From assembly GCA_964504595.1 (NCBI GenBank), contig CAZDEE010000026.1:1-12103 (forward strand): a stretch of 12,103 bases of DNA, read 5' to 3'. This DNA is from CAG-826 sp964504595. GTDB lineage: Bacteria; Bacillota_I; Bacilli_A; RFN20; CAG-826. Below, one piece after another: positions 1 through 7,946 of the stretch (its first letter is position 1; each line of letters begins with the position of its first letter). The position numbers were made by a program, and so were the translations under genes. Below the pieces are notes generated by a model. That model searched no databases. It worked only from the letters and a program-made list of their open reading frames with translations, and was not told the origin of the DNA.

Positions 1-51
1 AAGAAAAATTTGCCCCCTTTTTCTAATTTATGTCTACTTTTTGTTGACTAG

Positions 52-552
52 TACAGAAATAAAGGAGTTTTTCATAATCATTTTATTTCTTTTTCAAATC
101 ATCCTAGATTAATTGAAATAAAAGGCAATGATATTTATGAAAAAGTGAGTAGTGTTTTGCGACATAACTATGCTGGAACTACAAATTTAAAAGGAGTTTT
201 TAATATGCTTTTAAAAGTGGCTAAGAAGAACTCTTTATCACAAGATGAATTACCAACAAGGATATATATTATTTCTGATATGGAGTTTGATGCTAGTACA
301 TCAAATAATGATTTGACAAATTTTGAAACTGCACAAAAAATGTTTGAAGAAAATGGATATAAGTTACCAGAAATTGTATTTTGGAATGTTGATTCAAGAA
401 ATGTTCAACAACCAGTAACAAAAAATGAACAAGGAGTTGCACTTGTTTCAGGTTGTACTCCTCGCTTATTTTCTCTTGTATCGAGTGGAGTAACTTCTCC
501 ATATGAAATAATGATGTCTATCATTGATAATGGCAGATATGATCAAATTTAA
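52..552 (+). pseudogene. C-terminal remnant of a DUF2828 (vWA-like) protein gene
   Basis: The reading frame from 52 to the TAA at 550-552 encodes the C-terminal part of a DUF2828 protein. Recognisable pieces are FHNHFISFSNHPRLIEIKG (about 70-126), the NYAGTTNL segment, PTRIYIISDMEFD (the conserved SDMxFD strand end of the vWA-like fold), LPEIVFWNVDSR and GVALVSG. Family-like sequence begins well upstream of the first usable start (GTG at 145), and an in-frame TAG lies at 49-51, so the homologous frame has no start codon. A GTG-started 135-aa product is possible but would lack the first strand of the domain and everything N-terminal. Around 50-55 another frame reads TS just before RNKG, which may mark a one-base frameshift. 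The gene may instead be cut by the window edge and carry a nonsense or frameshift change. The function of DUF2828 is unknown. Family assignment is fairly sure; pseudogene status is an inference. Confidence 0.65.
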
Positions 553-580
553 ATATTGAGTTTTCTTTATTTATGTGTTG

Positions 581-609
581 AACTAACATTGCAAAATGTT
601 AGTTTTTTA
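581..609 (+). terminator. Rho-independent terminator after the DUF2828 remnant
   Basis: A perfect 10-bp stem, AACTAACATT (581-590) with AATGTTAGTT (595-604), is closed by a GCAA (GNRA-type) tetraloop. A run of six T follows at 603-608. It begins 29 nt after the upstream stop codon and insulates the remnant from the PHP gene. Confidence 0.85.
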
Positions 610-648
610 TCATAAAAGAAATTATTAAAAATAAATATAAAATATTAT

Positions 649-676
649 TTGCAAACTAGAAAAAATAAATCATAAT
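649..676 (+). promoter_or_regulatory. Candidate promoter of the PHP-domain gene
   Basis: TTGCAA (649-654) and CATAAT (671-676) are separated by 16 nt and match the sigma-A -35 and -10 consensus at 4/6 and 5/6 positions. Transcription would start near 683, downstream of the ATG at 678 but upstream of the ATG at 714, which fits the later start codon. Chance matches are common in DNA this AT-rich, so confidence is low. Confidence 0.3.
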
Positions 677-713
677 AATGAAGAAATATATTATTAAGAA
701 AGATGGTGAATAT

Positions 714-1418
714 ATGCTTGTTGATTTGCACGCACATTCTTCTGGAATTAGTAAATGTTGTAGAATAGATGGTAGAGAAGTATTATTAATAGCAAAAGAA
801 AAAGAGATAGATGGTATTGTATTAACAAATCATTATCAAAAAGAATATGTCACTGACGGGAACTTAGAATTTGCTAAAAGATATGTGGAAGAGTTTGAAT
901 ATGTTAAAAATATTGGAATTGAATTAGGTTTAAAAGTGTTTTTTGGAATAGAAGTTACTTTAGCAAAGCATTCTAATATCCATGTTTTAGTTTACGGAAT
1001 TAATGAAAATTTTGTTTTAAAATACAGTGATTTATTTGATTATTCTCTTTCTGAACTATATAAATTAGTAAATGATAATGGGGGAATATTAGTGCAAGCA
1101 CATCCTTTTAGAGGGGAAAACAGATTATTGAATTTAAATTATTTAAATGGAATAGAGGTTAATTGCCATCCTCTTTATAATGGAACATTTTATTTAACAA
1201 TAGCTGATATTGCTCAAAAACATAAAAAATTAATTACCTGTGGTGGAGATTTCCACGCAGATACTTATCGTCCTAAATGTGGGGTATATTTTCCTGATGA
1301 TATAAAGACTATTCAAGAAATAGTTCAGTATTTAAAAGAAGAAAAAAATATTGAAATATGTGTTCAAGAAGTTGATGGAAGTGCGCCATTCACTTATAGA
1401 TATCTGAAGAAAAATTAA
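714..1418 (+). CDS. PHP-domain metal-dependent phosphoesterase family protein
   Basis: This is a stand-alone PHP-domain protein of 234 aa from the start chosen here. The fold is a TIM-like barrel that binds a two- or three-metal cluster and usually hydrolyses phosphoesters. Expected ligands are visible: DLHAHS at the N-terminus (H6, H8), D33 and H40 in DGIVLTNH, E80 in GIEVT, H90 in IHVL, H130 in AHPF, and D179/H181 in GGDFHAD. All metal sites therefore look intact. An ATG at 678 would add 12 residues with no family resemblance and has no ribosome binding site. The ATG at 714 follows a long anti-SD match (AGAAAG at 697-702 and GGTGA at 705-709) and puts DLHAHS at residue 4, as is typical. The gene lies alone between two non-coding gaps. 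Homologues include histidinol-phosphatase-like and nucleoside-monophosphate or 3',5'-bisphosphate phosphatases, so the substrate cannot be named. Confidence 0.85.
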   Translation: MLVDLHAHSSGISKCCRIDGREVLLIAKEKEIDGIVLTNHYQKEYVTDGNLEFAKRYVEEFEYVKNIGIELGLKVFFGIEVTLAKHSNIHVLVYGINENFVLKYSDLFDYSLSELYKLVNDNGGILVQAHPFRGENRLLNLNYLNGIEVNCHPLYNGTFYLTIADIAQKHKKLITCGGDFHADTYRPKCGVYFPDDIKTIQEIVQYLKEEKNIEICVQEVDGSAPFTYRYLKKN

Positions 1419-1545
1419 TTTAAAAAAATTTAATTTTAATTGCTTATTTAGGCTAAGATATCGAAAATATACTGTATTTATGATATATTTTTATAGTGAT
1501 TATTCTTCTTATTTAGTACATTAGAAGTATAATTGTTATTAATTT

Positions 1546-1569
1546 GCATTTTAATATCACAGAAAATGC
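1546..1569. repeat. Inverted repeat in the gap before the yybS-like gene
   Basis: GCATTTT (1546-1552) and AAAATGC (1563-1569) form 7-bp arms around a 10-nt spacer, within the 212-bp AT-rich gap between the PHP gene and the DUF2232 gene. It has no T-tract directly behind it and does not look like a terminator. It could be a protein-binding site upstream of the block or a chance match. The rest of the gap shows only AT-rich sequence with no convincing promoter. Confidence 0.25.
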
Positions 1570-1630
1570 TTAAAATATTATAAAAGTGCATTGAATTATA
1601 CAAATATGCTTATAAAAAGGAGGGAAATTA

Positions 1631-2542
1631 ATGAAAAATTTAAAGTACATTACTGATGCGGCAATGACATCGGCTTTAGTTTTAGCGGTTTTATTGATTT
1701 CTCATTATACTGGTGCAGAATTAGAAGAAATGTTTCCTTTTTTAACAGCAATTCCAGTGGCTATTTATACAATGCATTATGGTCTTAGAAAGGGATTAAT
1801 TCCAGCAATATCAATATCGGTATTAGCTATGTTACATAATCCTTTGCATGCTTTATTTTTTGTTGTTTCTAGCAATATTGTAGGACTTATTTATGGTATA
1901 AGCTTACATAAAGAATCTCGAAATGCTTTAAAACTATCAATTGCGATTGGCGGTTCTTTTATTGTTAATCTTTTGTCACTTTGGATCTTTTCTAAAGTAT
2001 TATATGGCTACACTATTTATGATGAATTAAAAAATACTATAGATTCATTATTTGGCCATTTGAATATAAAAAATGAAAGCATGAAATCAGTAATTTATGC
2101 AGTTTCTGAGGGGTTAATTCCAAGTTTTATATTAATATTGAGCATATTAGAAGGAATTGTTTTTCATATGATAACAACCTTGCTAATTGTGCGAGTTTTT
2201 AAAAAAGAACATTATTCTACACCATCTATTTTACACTTCCATATGCCTATATATATATCGATTCCATATATTGTTCTATTACTAGCAATTTTCTTTACTA
2301 TGCCTAATTTTACTTATTTTGAAGGAATAGAAAAGTATCTATGGATTATAGGCGTTAATATTATTACATTAGGGGCGTTATTTTATATTTTTATCGCTCT
2401 TTTATTCTTTTTGAAATTGAGTAGAATTTCAAATAAAAAATATATTTATGTATGTGCATGCCTATTAACCATTTTGCTATATCCGGTTTATATTATTTTT
2501 GGTATTGCAGATTCATTTTGCAAATTTGAAAACAAAATTTAA
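1631..2542 (+). CDS. yybS: YybS-like DUF2232 integral membrane protein
   Basis: This 303-aa protein is very hydrophobic, with about eight or nine membrane segments (roughly residues 10-26, 35-49, 54-70, 72-91, 100-126, 155-190, 207-224, 236-262 and 271-292). Length, topology and position directly upstream of gdpP-rplI-dnaB match B. subtilis YybS (DUF2232), a family related in fold to the substrate-binding S components of ECF transporters. The N-terminal pattern ITDAAMTSALVLAVLL and the MHYGLRKGLIPA loop fit that family. The substrate is unknown. The start is supported by a strong ribosome binding site, AAGGAGGG, seven nucleotides upstream. The assignment rests on gene order and topology as much as on sequence, since the family is poorly conserved. 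A 106-bp gap with a promoter-like element separates it from gdpP, so the two genes may not always be co-transcribed. Confidence 0.75.
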   Translation: MKNLKYITDAAMTSALVLAVLLISHYTGAELEEMFPFLTAIPVAIYTMHYGLRKGLIPAISISVLAMLHNPLHALFFVVSSNIVGLIYGISLHKESRNALKLSIAIGGSFIVNLLSLWIFSKVLYGYTIYDELKNTIDSLFGHLNIKNESMKSVIYAVSEGLIPSFILILSILEGIVFHMITTLLIVRVFKKEHYSTPSILHFHMPIYISIPYIVLLLAIFFTMPNFTYFEGIEKYLWIIGVNIITLGALFYIFIALLFFLKLSRISNKKYIYVCACLLTILLYPVYIIFGIADSFCKFENKI

Positions 2543-2570
2543 AGAGACATTTAAACCTCTAAATGCTAAA

Positions 2571-2597
2571 ATAGATATGCATCTATGATATTTTTAT
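2571..2597 (+). terminator. Weak hairpin after the yybS-like gene
   Basis: ATAGAT (2571-2576) and ATCTAT (2581-2586) can form a 6-bp stem with an ATGC loop. A T-rich stretch, GATATTTTTAT, follows. The stem is short and AT-rich, so at best it would act as a partial terminator or attenuator between the membrane protein gene and gdpP. Confidence 0.25.
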
Positions 2598-2606
2598 CTT
2601 AGGTTG

Positions 2607-2612
2607 TATAAT
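2607..2612 (+). promoter_or_regulatory. Candidate -10 element upstream of gdpP
   Basis: A perfect TATAAT sits 36 nt before the gdpP start, far enough to leave the AGAGGTGA ribosome binding site in the transcript. No good -35 lies 16-18 nt upstream, and the surrounding sequence is all A/T, so this is only a suggestion of an internal promoter. Confidence 0.3.
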
Positions 2613-2648
2613 ATATATACTTATATTAAAAACAAGAGGTGATTTTTT

Positions 2649-4841
2649 ATGAGCTCACGTTCAGCATCCCACGCAAATAAAGTTAAATCTGAAATTAAAA
2701 ATAAAAGAAGAGAAAGAAAAAGTCATTCTACGTTAAGTAGAGCGCTACATAAATTCGCTATTCAAGGAGCAATTCTAGCAATTATTGAAATTATGTTTAT
2801 TATTGCTTTTGTTTTTGCTTTATATGAGTCATTATGGAGAATTGAAGAAATAGCCACTCCACTTATTGTTGCAATCGTTTTTTCATTTTTTATTGTCGTT
2901 GATATTCTTTTTATTCTTCTACATCTTACACGAATTAAACGTTTCTCACATCAAAGCGATTTAGATGTTGCTACAATTGTTGGCCAAGATATTAAAGAAG
3001 CATATGATTTCTCTAAGCTTGGTTTGGCGGTAGTGGATCATAACGATGTTGTTATTTGGATTAATGAATTTTTATCAGCAAGACAAATAAATATGCTTGA
3101 TCACAAGATATATGATCTTTATGAAGAATTGTTAGATATTAATCGTTTGGATAGTGAAAAGAAAGAAATGAGATTGAAAATTAATAACTGTACTTATGCG
3201 GTTGAATACTTAAAGGATTCGCGTTTATTTTTATTTAGAGATATCTCTGATTTCGTTGAAGAACATGAAACCGCACTTAAAGAGGCTATAGTTATTGGTA
3301 AATTAGTAATAGATACATATGATGAACTTTCAAAGATTTTAGAAACTAAAAAGTTTAATGATATGGTTATTGAAACTCACCATATGCTTGATAAATATTT
3401 TTCTTCTCATGGGGCATTAGCAATTATGTCTAATGATGATGAATATTTGATTATTTCTAACTATGAAAACTTTTCTAAAATGAGAGATGAAAGATTTCCG
3501 ATTTTAGAAACATTACGAATTAATGCTAGAGGCGATGACGCTATGGCGATGACAGTTTCAATCGGATTCGCGCATGGATTTAATGAAAGCATTGTTTCTT
3601 TAGAGAGTAAAGCCACGAAAGCGTGTTCTACTGCTTTAAGACGTGGAGGAGATCAAATCATTGTTCATGACGCAAATGGACAAACAGTCTTCGGTGGAAC
3701 GAATAAAATACATCGTCAACAAAATCTTGTTAAATATCGTACCTACGCTCAATCATTATCTTCAAGTGTCCGTGATTCTTCAAAAGTTATTATTTCAGGA
3801 CATAGATTATCAGATATGGATAGTTTAGGCAGTTCATTGGGATTTTATGCTTTCGTAAAAACTGTTAAAAGAAATAATGGTGAACAAGTTCCTGCTTATG
3901 TAGTTTTTGATCAAAACTCTTCTCAAAGCAATGCACTTACTACATATCAATCATTAAAGCTTGCCGGATTAAAAGCAATATTTATTTCTCCAAACGAGGC
4001 TCTTGATATGGTTGATGATAAAACATTGATTGTTTTAACTGATGTTCATAATCCAATGGGTTCATTAATAGGACGCTTGTTTGACCGTAATAGCAAAGGT
4101 GTTTTCCCAAATAAAGTTGTAGTTTTCGATCATCATATGAAAAATACAAAAGACACTGAAATTTCACCTATTTTAGAATGTATTGATCCATCTATTTCTT
4201 CATGTTCAGAAATGGTTACCCATTTATTGCAATATACAGAAGAAGATGCTAAGTTACACAATCTTATTGCGGATACTTTATTATCAGGAATTATGCTTGA
4301 TACAGGATTCTTTAAAAATCGTGTTGATACATCAACATATGCTGCATGTAACTTTTTAGTTCAAAAAGGAGCTAGATCGGAAAATGCTAGTAATATGTTG
4401 AAAGAAGCTTATGAAACATATCAATTGAAGTGTAGTATTGGTGCGGGATTAGCAGCAGTCTATAATTCTATTAACTTTTATTTAAATAATGGAATCCACA
4501 TTTTTATAATTTGCGCAACTGATCCAAAAAATCCAAATTCATATTTAGATGAAGATATTTTAGCAAAGGTTGCTGATGAACATGTTGCAACAAGAGACGT
4601 TGATGCATGCTTTGTTATCGGTAGAGTAAGTGAAAATGGAATAAAGGTTAGTTGTAGAGGTAATGGTAAGTATAATGTTCAAAGAGTTGCAGAAAGTTTT
4701 AAAGATGGAAATGGTGGCGGCGAATTTGATCGTGCGGCAGTTATGTTTAACATTAAGGGTGTTACCGTTGAGGATATTAGAGAAAAAATTAGAGAACAAA
4801 TAATGGAATTAGCGGATCTTTATGATAATCAAGATGATTAG
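2649..4841 (+). CDS. gdpP: Cyclic-di-AMP phosphodiesterase GdpP (PAS - degenerate GGDEF - DHH - DHHA1)
   Basis: This 730-aa membrane-anchored enzyme hydrolyses c-di-AMP to pApA, controlling a second messenger of potassium, osmotic and cell-wall homeostasis in Firmicutes. Two membrane helices (about 36-59 and 70-93) are followed by a PAS-like region (about 105-200), a degenerate GGDEF domain (about 210-340, ending ALRRGGDQIIVH), and the DHH domain (about 378-560). DHH motifs are GHRLSDMDSLGSS (H385, D389, D391), TDVHNP (D465, H467), DHH at 494-496 and GIMLDTGFF (D551), so the Mn-binding set is complete. The C-terminal DHHA1 domain ends with GNGGGEFDRAA (688-697), where the usual GGGH motif reads GGGE. 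The 61-aa and 79-aa frames inside it are shadows. The start follows AGAGGTGA. Position between the yybS-like gene and rplI matches B. subtilis yybT (gdpP). Identification is secure. Confidence 0.96.
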   Translation: MSSRSASHANKVKSEIKNKRRERKSHSTLSRALHKFAIQGAILAIIEIMFIIAFVFALYESLWRIEEIATPLIVAIVFSFFIVVDILFILLHLTRIKRFSHQSDLDVATIVGQDIKEAYDFSKLGLAVVDHNDVVIWINEFLSARQINMLDHKIYDLYEELLDINRLDSEKKEMRLKINNCTYAVEYLKDSRLFLFRDISDFVEEHETALKEAIVIGKLVIDTYDELSKILETKKFNDMVIETHHMLDKYFSSHGALAIMSNDDEYLIISNYENFSKMRDERFPILETLRINARGDDAMAMTVSIGFAHGFNESIVSLESKATKACSTALRRGGDQIIVHDANGQTVFGGTNKIHRQQNLVKYRTYAQSLSSSVRDSSKVIISGHRLSDMDSLGSSLGFYAFVKTVKRNNGEQVPAYVVFDQNSSQSNALTTYQSLKLAGLKAIFISPNEALDMVDDKTLIVLTDVHNPMGSLIGRLFDRNSKGVFPNKVVVFDHHMKNTKDTEISPILECIDPSISSCSEMVTHLLQYTEEDAKLHNLIADTLLSGIMLDTGFFKNRVDTSTYAACNFLVQKGARSENASNMLKEAYETYQLKCSIGAGLAAVYNSINFYLNNGIHIFIICATDPKNPNSYLDEDILAKVADEHVATRDVDACFVIGRVSENGIKVSCRGNGKYNVQRVAESFKDGNGGGEFDRAAVMFNIKGVTVEDIREKIREQIMELADLYDNQDD

Positions 4842-4858
4842 AAAAGGAGAGTATCAAA

Positions 4859-5305
4859 ATGCAAGTAATTTTATTACAAGATGTTAAAGGTGTTGGCAAA
4901 AAAGGTCAAACTGTTGAAGTGAGTGATGGATATGGTAATAACTTCTTAATTCCACGTCGATTAGCAGTTGTGGCTACAAAAAGAAGCAAAGAAATTTTAG
5001 ATTTACAAAATGAAAACAAACGTTTAGAAGAACAACGGAAAAAAGAAGAAGCAGTTGTTCTTGCACAAAAACTAAGTAGTGTCGTTTTAGAGTTCAAAGC
5101 TCCATCGGGAAAGGATGGAAGAATGTTTGGCTCCATTTCAAGTAAACAAATTTGTGAGCTTTTAAAGGCACAATACAATATAGTGATCGATAAAAGAAAA
5201 ATAATTAGTCATGATAATGTTAATGTCTTTGGTGTAACGAATATTAAGGTTGAATTATATAAGGGTGTTATTGGCGAATTTAAAGTTCGTGTTTTAGAAA
5301 AATAG
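4859..5305 (+). CDS. rplI: 50S ribosomal protein bL9
   Basis: This is a full-length bL9 of 148 aa. It binds 23S rRNA at the base of the L1 stalk and helps maintain reading frame. The N-terminal domain carries the family signature MQVILLQDVKGVGKKG, followed by VSDGYGNNFLIPRRLAV (residues 21-37). A long charged connecting helix, rich in Lys and Glu, covers about 41-76. The C-terminal globular domain includes the expected FGSISSKQI segment. The gene begins 17 bp after gdpP with a strong AAGGAG site, and its stop lies 10 bp before dnaB, so the three genes are probably co-transcribed. Nothing unusual was seen. Confidence 0.97.
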   Translation: MQVILLQDVKGVGKKGQTVEVSDGYGNNFLIPRRLAVVATKRSKEILDLQNENKRLEEQRKKEEAVVLAQKLSSVVLEFKAPSGKDGRMFGSISSKQICELLKAQYNIVIDKRKIISHDNVNVFGVTNIKVELYKGVIGEFKVRVLEK

Positions 5306-5315
5306 AGGTGGTTTT

Positions 5316-6713
5316 ATGGCTTTGGAAAAATTGCCAAACAATGTTGAAGTTGAAAAAGCTGTATTAGGGGCAATGTTAGAAAAAAGGGATGCTTTAATTG
5401 AAGCATCTTCTTCTTTGATTGAAAATGATTTTTATTTAAGAAAGCATCAAATTATTTTTAGTGCAATTTTAAGTGTTCAAGATAAATCTATTCCAGTTGA
5501 TTTAAAAACAGTAACCGAAGAATTGATTAATCTTAAAGAACTTGAAAAAATAGGTGGTGTTCAATATTTATATGAGCTTACTGAGTCAATCATAAGTATA
5601 TCGAGCATTAAGCATTACATTAATATCGTTAGAGATCAATCGAATCTAAGACAACTTCTTTTAACTATGCAAAATATTATCGAATCATATGAAAAAGAGG
5701 AAATTGATGATATTGCTGGTTTCATTGGTGAAGCAAGTCGAAAAGTCAATAAAGCCGCTGAAAAAAGAAGAATCAGCTCTTTTAAAACAGCTGCGGAAGT
5801 TACAGAAAAAGTTAGACAAAATCTTCGCACACAAAAAGCGACCGGAGAAGATGGTGTTACCGGACTTCCGACAGGATATCGTAAATTAAATTTATTAACT
5901 CACGGATTTCAAAAAACAGATATTATTATTATTGCAGCTAGACCATCTGTCGGTAAAACAGCTTTAGGATTAAATTTGGCATTTAATGTATCATATAAAA
6001 CTAATACTCCTGTTGCTATTTTCTCTCTTGAAATGCCTTCTGAACAATTAATGTTACGGTTGTTAGCAAATCGTTCTTGCGTTGATTTAGGAAAGATTCA
6101 AACTGGTTTTTTGACTAAAAGAGAAGAAGTAGCGGTTGATAGGGCTATGAAAGAAATGATGGGAGTTAAATTATATATTGATGATACTCCAGGAATTAGA
6201 CTTATTGATATTCTTTCTAAAGCTCGTAAATTAAAATTAGAACAACCAGATTTATCAATGATTATGATAGATTATATTGGGTTAATTACGACTGGTAAAA
6301 AGACTGAGAGTAGACAACTTGAAGTAGCAGAAATATCTCGTTCCTTAAAAGAATTAGCAAGAGAATTAGAAGTACCTATTATTGTTATATCTCAACTTAA
6401 TCGTGCAGTTGAAAAATCTGTTTCTAAAAAGCCAATGCTTAGTGATTTACGTGAATCAGGTTCTATTGAACAAGATGCTGACCAAGTTTTCTTATTGTAT
6501 CGTGCAGATTACTATAAGTCTATTGGTGCGGGAACAAATAAAAATGATGATACACCTGCAGAAGCAGAACAAGTCAATGAAAATGTATCGATAGTTGAAG
6601 TAATTGTTGCTAAAAACAGAAATGGTCAAGTTGGAACAGTTGAATTAGTTTTTACTAAGAACATTGGACGTTTTGATGATCAGGCTAATGATCGTGAAGA
6701 GGAAGATGATTAA
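5316..6713 (+). CDS. dnaB: Replicative DNA helicase DnaB (DnaC in Bacillus nomenclature)
   Basis: This 465-aa protein is the hexameric replicative helicase that unwinds DNA ahead of the replisome. The N-terminal helical domain (about 5-105, starting LPNNVEVEKAVLGAML) mediates hexamer and primase contacts. A linker follows, then the RecA-like ATPase domain from about 175. Visible motifs are Walker A ARPSVGKTA (208-216), FSLEMP (236-241), Walker B MIMIDYIGL (315-323), SQLNR (359-363) and the LSDLRESGSIEQDADQV block (375-391). The arginine-finger region and VAKNRNGQVG (431-440) are also present. No intein or truncation is visible. The start follows AGAGGTGG. The acidic tail is short. It lies between rplI and walJ with gaps of 10 and 2 bp, so it is translated within the same operon. 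Confidence 0.97.
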   Translation: MALEKLPNNVEVEKAVLGAMLEKRDALIEASSSLIENDFYLRKHQIIFSAILSVQDKSIPVDLKTVTEELINLKELEKIGGVQYLYELTESIISISSIKHYINIVRDQSNLRQLLLTMQNIIESYEKEEIDDIAGFIGEASRKVNKAAEKRRISSFKTAAEVTEKVRQNLRTQKATGEDGVTGLPTGYRKLNLLTHGFQKTDIIIIAARPSVGKTALGLNLAFNVSYKTNTPVAIFSLEMPSEQLMLRLLANRSCVDLGKIQTGFLTKREEVAVDRAMKEMMGVKLYIDDTPGIRLIDILSKARKLKLEQPDLSMIMIDYIGLITTGKKTESRQLEVAEISRSLKELARELEVPIIVISQLNRAVEKSVSKKPMLSDLRESGSIEQDADQVFLLYRADYYKSIGAGTNKNDDTPAEAEQVNENVSIVEVIVAKNRNGQVGTVELVFTKNIGRFDDQANDREEEDD

Positions 6714-6715
6714 AA

Positions 6716-7468
6716 ATGGAATACTATGTTTTAGCTAGCGGATCAAAAGGGAACGCAACTATAATTGCGGATAATGGGCATGTAATATTAATTGATATGG
6801 GATTAACTTTAAAATGTTTTAAAGAAAGACTTGCTGAAACTCCATATACTATAGATGATATTGAAGCTGTTCTTGTAACTCATAATCATAGTGACCATAT
6901 CGCAGGTATTAGATTTTTAAAAAACGCACCTAAATATGCTGGAGAAGGAACTTTAAAAGAAGACTATAATGTTCTTGATTTATATTCAAAATATCATATT
7001 GCTGGTTTTGATATTACTGTTTTACCTACTTCTCATGATGCGATTAATCCAATTGGTTTTTTGATTGAAGGAGAAAATGAAAAACTTGTTTATATGACAG
7101 ATACCGGTTATATTAGTGAAAGAAATAGCGCATATATGCAAAATGCAGATTATTATATTATAGAAAGTAATCATAATGTTAGAATGCTATTAGCCACAAA
7201 TAGGCCTTATGAGTTAAAGCAAAGAATATTAGGCGATGAAGGACATTTAAGCAATGAAGATAGCGCATTATATATTTCAGAATGTGTTGGAAATAGAACA
7301 AAAGAAATTGTTTTAGCGCATTTATCTGAAGAAGCGAATACACCAACGCATGCTTTAGAAGCCTACTATCGGATATTTAAAAGCCGATATTGTAATATAG
7401 ATAACTATGAAATAAAAACAGCTTATCAATATAAAGTAGTTTCTGGAGGAACAAAAATCCGCGTATGA
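6716..7468 (+). CDS. walJ: WalJ/YycJ-type metallo-beta-lactamase-fold hydrolase
   Basis: This 250-aa protein has an intact MBL fold of the YycJ/WalJ subgroup, which in Bacilli is usually encoded at the end of the walRKHIJ operon. The N-terminus YYVLASGSKGNAT is the family signature. Metal ligands are H56, H58, D60 and H61 in THNHSDH, plus H107 (PTSHD), D129 (TDTGY), H153 (ESNHN) and H202 (LAHLSEE). Homologues have been linked to DNA-repair nuclease activity and to coordination of cell division with replication; the natural substrate is not settled. It begins 2 bp after dnaB and overlaps rlmH by 4 nt (ATGA). The purA and walRKHI genes that sit between dnaB and walJ in B. subtilis are missing here. 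A GAGGAAG stretch inside the end of dnaB can serve as ribosome binding site. Confidence 0.9.
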   Translation: MEYYVLASGSKGNATIIADNGHVILIDMGLTLKCFKERLAETPYTIDDIEAVLVTHNHSDHIAGIRFLKNAPKYAGEGTLKEDYNVLDLYSKYHIAGFDITVLPTSHDAINPIGFLIEGENEKLVYMTDTGYISERNSAYMQNADYYIIESNHNVRMLLATNRPYELKQRILGDEGHLSNEDSALYISECVGNRTKEIVLAHLSEEANTPTHALEAYYRIFKSRYCNIDNYEIKTAYQYKVVSGGTKIRV

Positions 7469-7944
7469 TGATTAAAATTATATGTGTTGGTAAAATTAAA
7501 GAAAAATACTTTATATCGGCAATTGAAGAATATAAAAAAAGATTATCTGCGTACGCAACAGTAGAATTTATTGAAGTCTCCGATGAAAAAATTCCATTAA
7601 ACGCTTCTTTAAAAGAAGAAGAAATTATAAAGAAAAAAGAAGGAGACCGGGTTTTAAGTAAAATAAAAGACAATGATTTTGTTATTTTATTAGATGTTTA
7701 TGGAAAAGAAATTGATTCTGTTTCGTTTTCAAATTATTTGAATAATAAAATGATACAAGGAAATTCTTCATTTACTTTTGTTATAGGTGGATCGTTAGGT
7801 TTATCTTTAAGCTTAAGAGAACGCGCGAATGAAAAGATAAGTTTATCTAAAATGACTTTCACTCATCAATTTTGCCGAGTTATTTTATTAGAACAAATCT
7901 ATCGTGCATTTAAAATTATGAGAGGGGAAACCTATCATAAATAG
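7465..7944 (+). CDS. rlmH: 23S rRNA (pseudouridine-1915-N3)-methyltransferase RlmH
   Basis: This 159-aa SPOUT-class enzyme methylates N3 of pseudouridine 1915 in helix 69 of 23S rRNA, using SAM, in assembled 70S ribosomes. Family hallmarks are the start IKIICVGKIKEKY, the SAM-binding trefoil-knot segment FVIGGSLGLS (105-114), THQFCRVILLEQIYRAF (133-149) and the C-terminal RGETYHK (153-159) used in catalysis. Length is the same as the usual 159 aa. The start at 7465 overlaps the walJ stop (ATGATG), with GGAGG at 7445-7449, so it is likely translationally coupled. An ATG three bases later is an equal alternative. It is the last gene of the co-directional block, and its terminator lies inside the convergent permease gene. 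Confidence 0.96.
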   Translation: MMIKIICVGKIKEKYFISAIEEYKKRLSAYATVEFIEVSDEKIPLNASLKEEEIIKKKEGDRVLSKIKDNDFVILLDVYGKEIDSVSFSNYLNNKMIQGNSSFTFVIGGSLGLSLSLRERANEKISLSKMTFTHQFCRVILLEQIYRAFKIMRGETYHK

Positions 7945-7946
7945 AA

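Noticed and set aside
1411..1437. AAAATTAA / TTAATTTT inverted repeat as a terminator of the PHP gene.
   Set aside because: The stem contains only A-T pairs, overlaps the stop codon and has a long loop; it would be too weak to call.
4906..5178. Minus-strand 90-aa open frame opposite rplI.
   Set aside because: It is fully antisense to a highly conserved ribosomal protein gene, with no ribosome binding site or recognisable domain. The same applies to the other short frames opposite or within gdpP, dnaB, walJ, rlmH and the dehydrogenase homologue.
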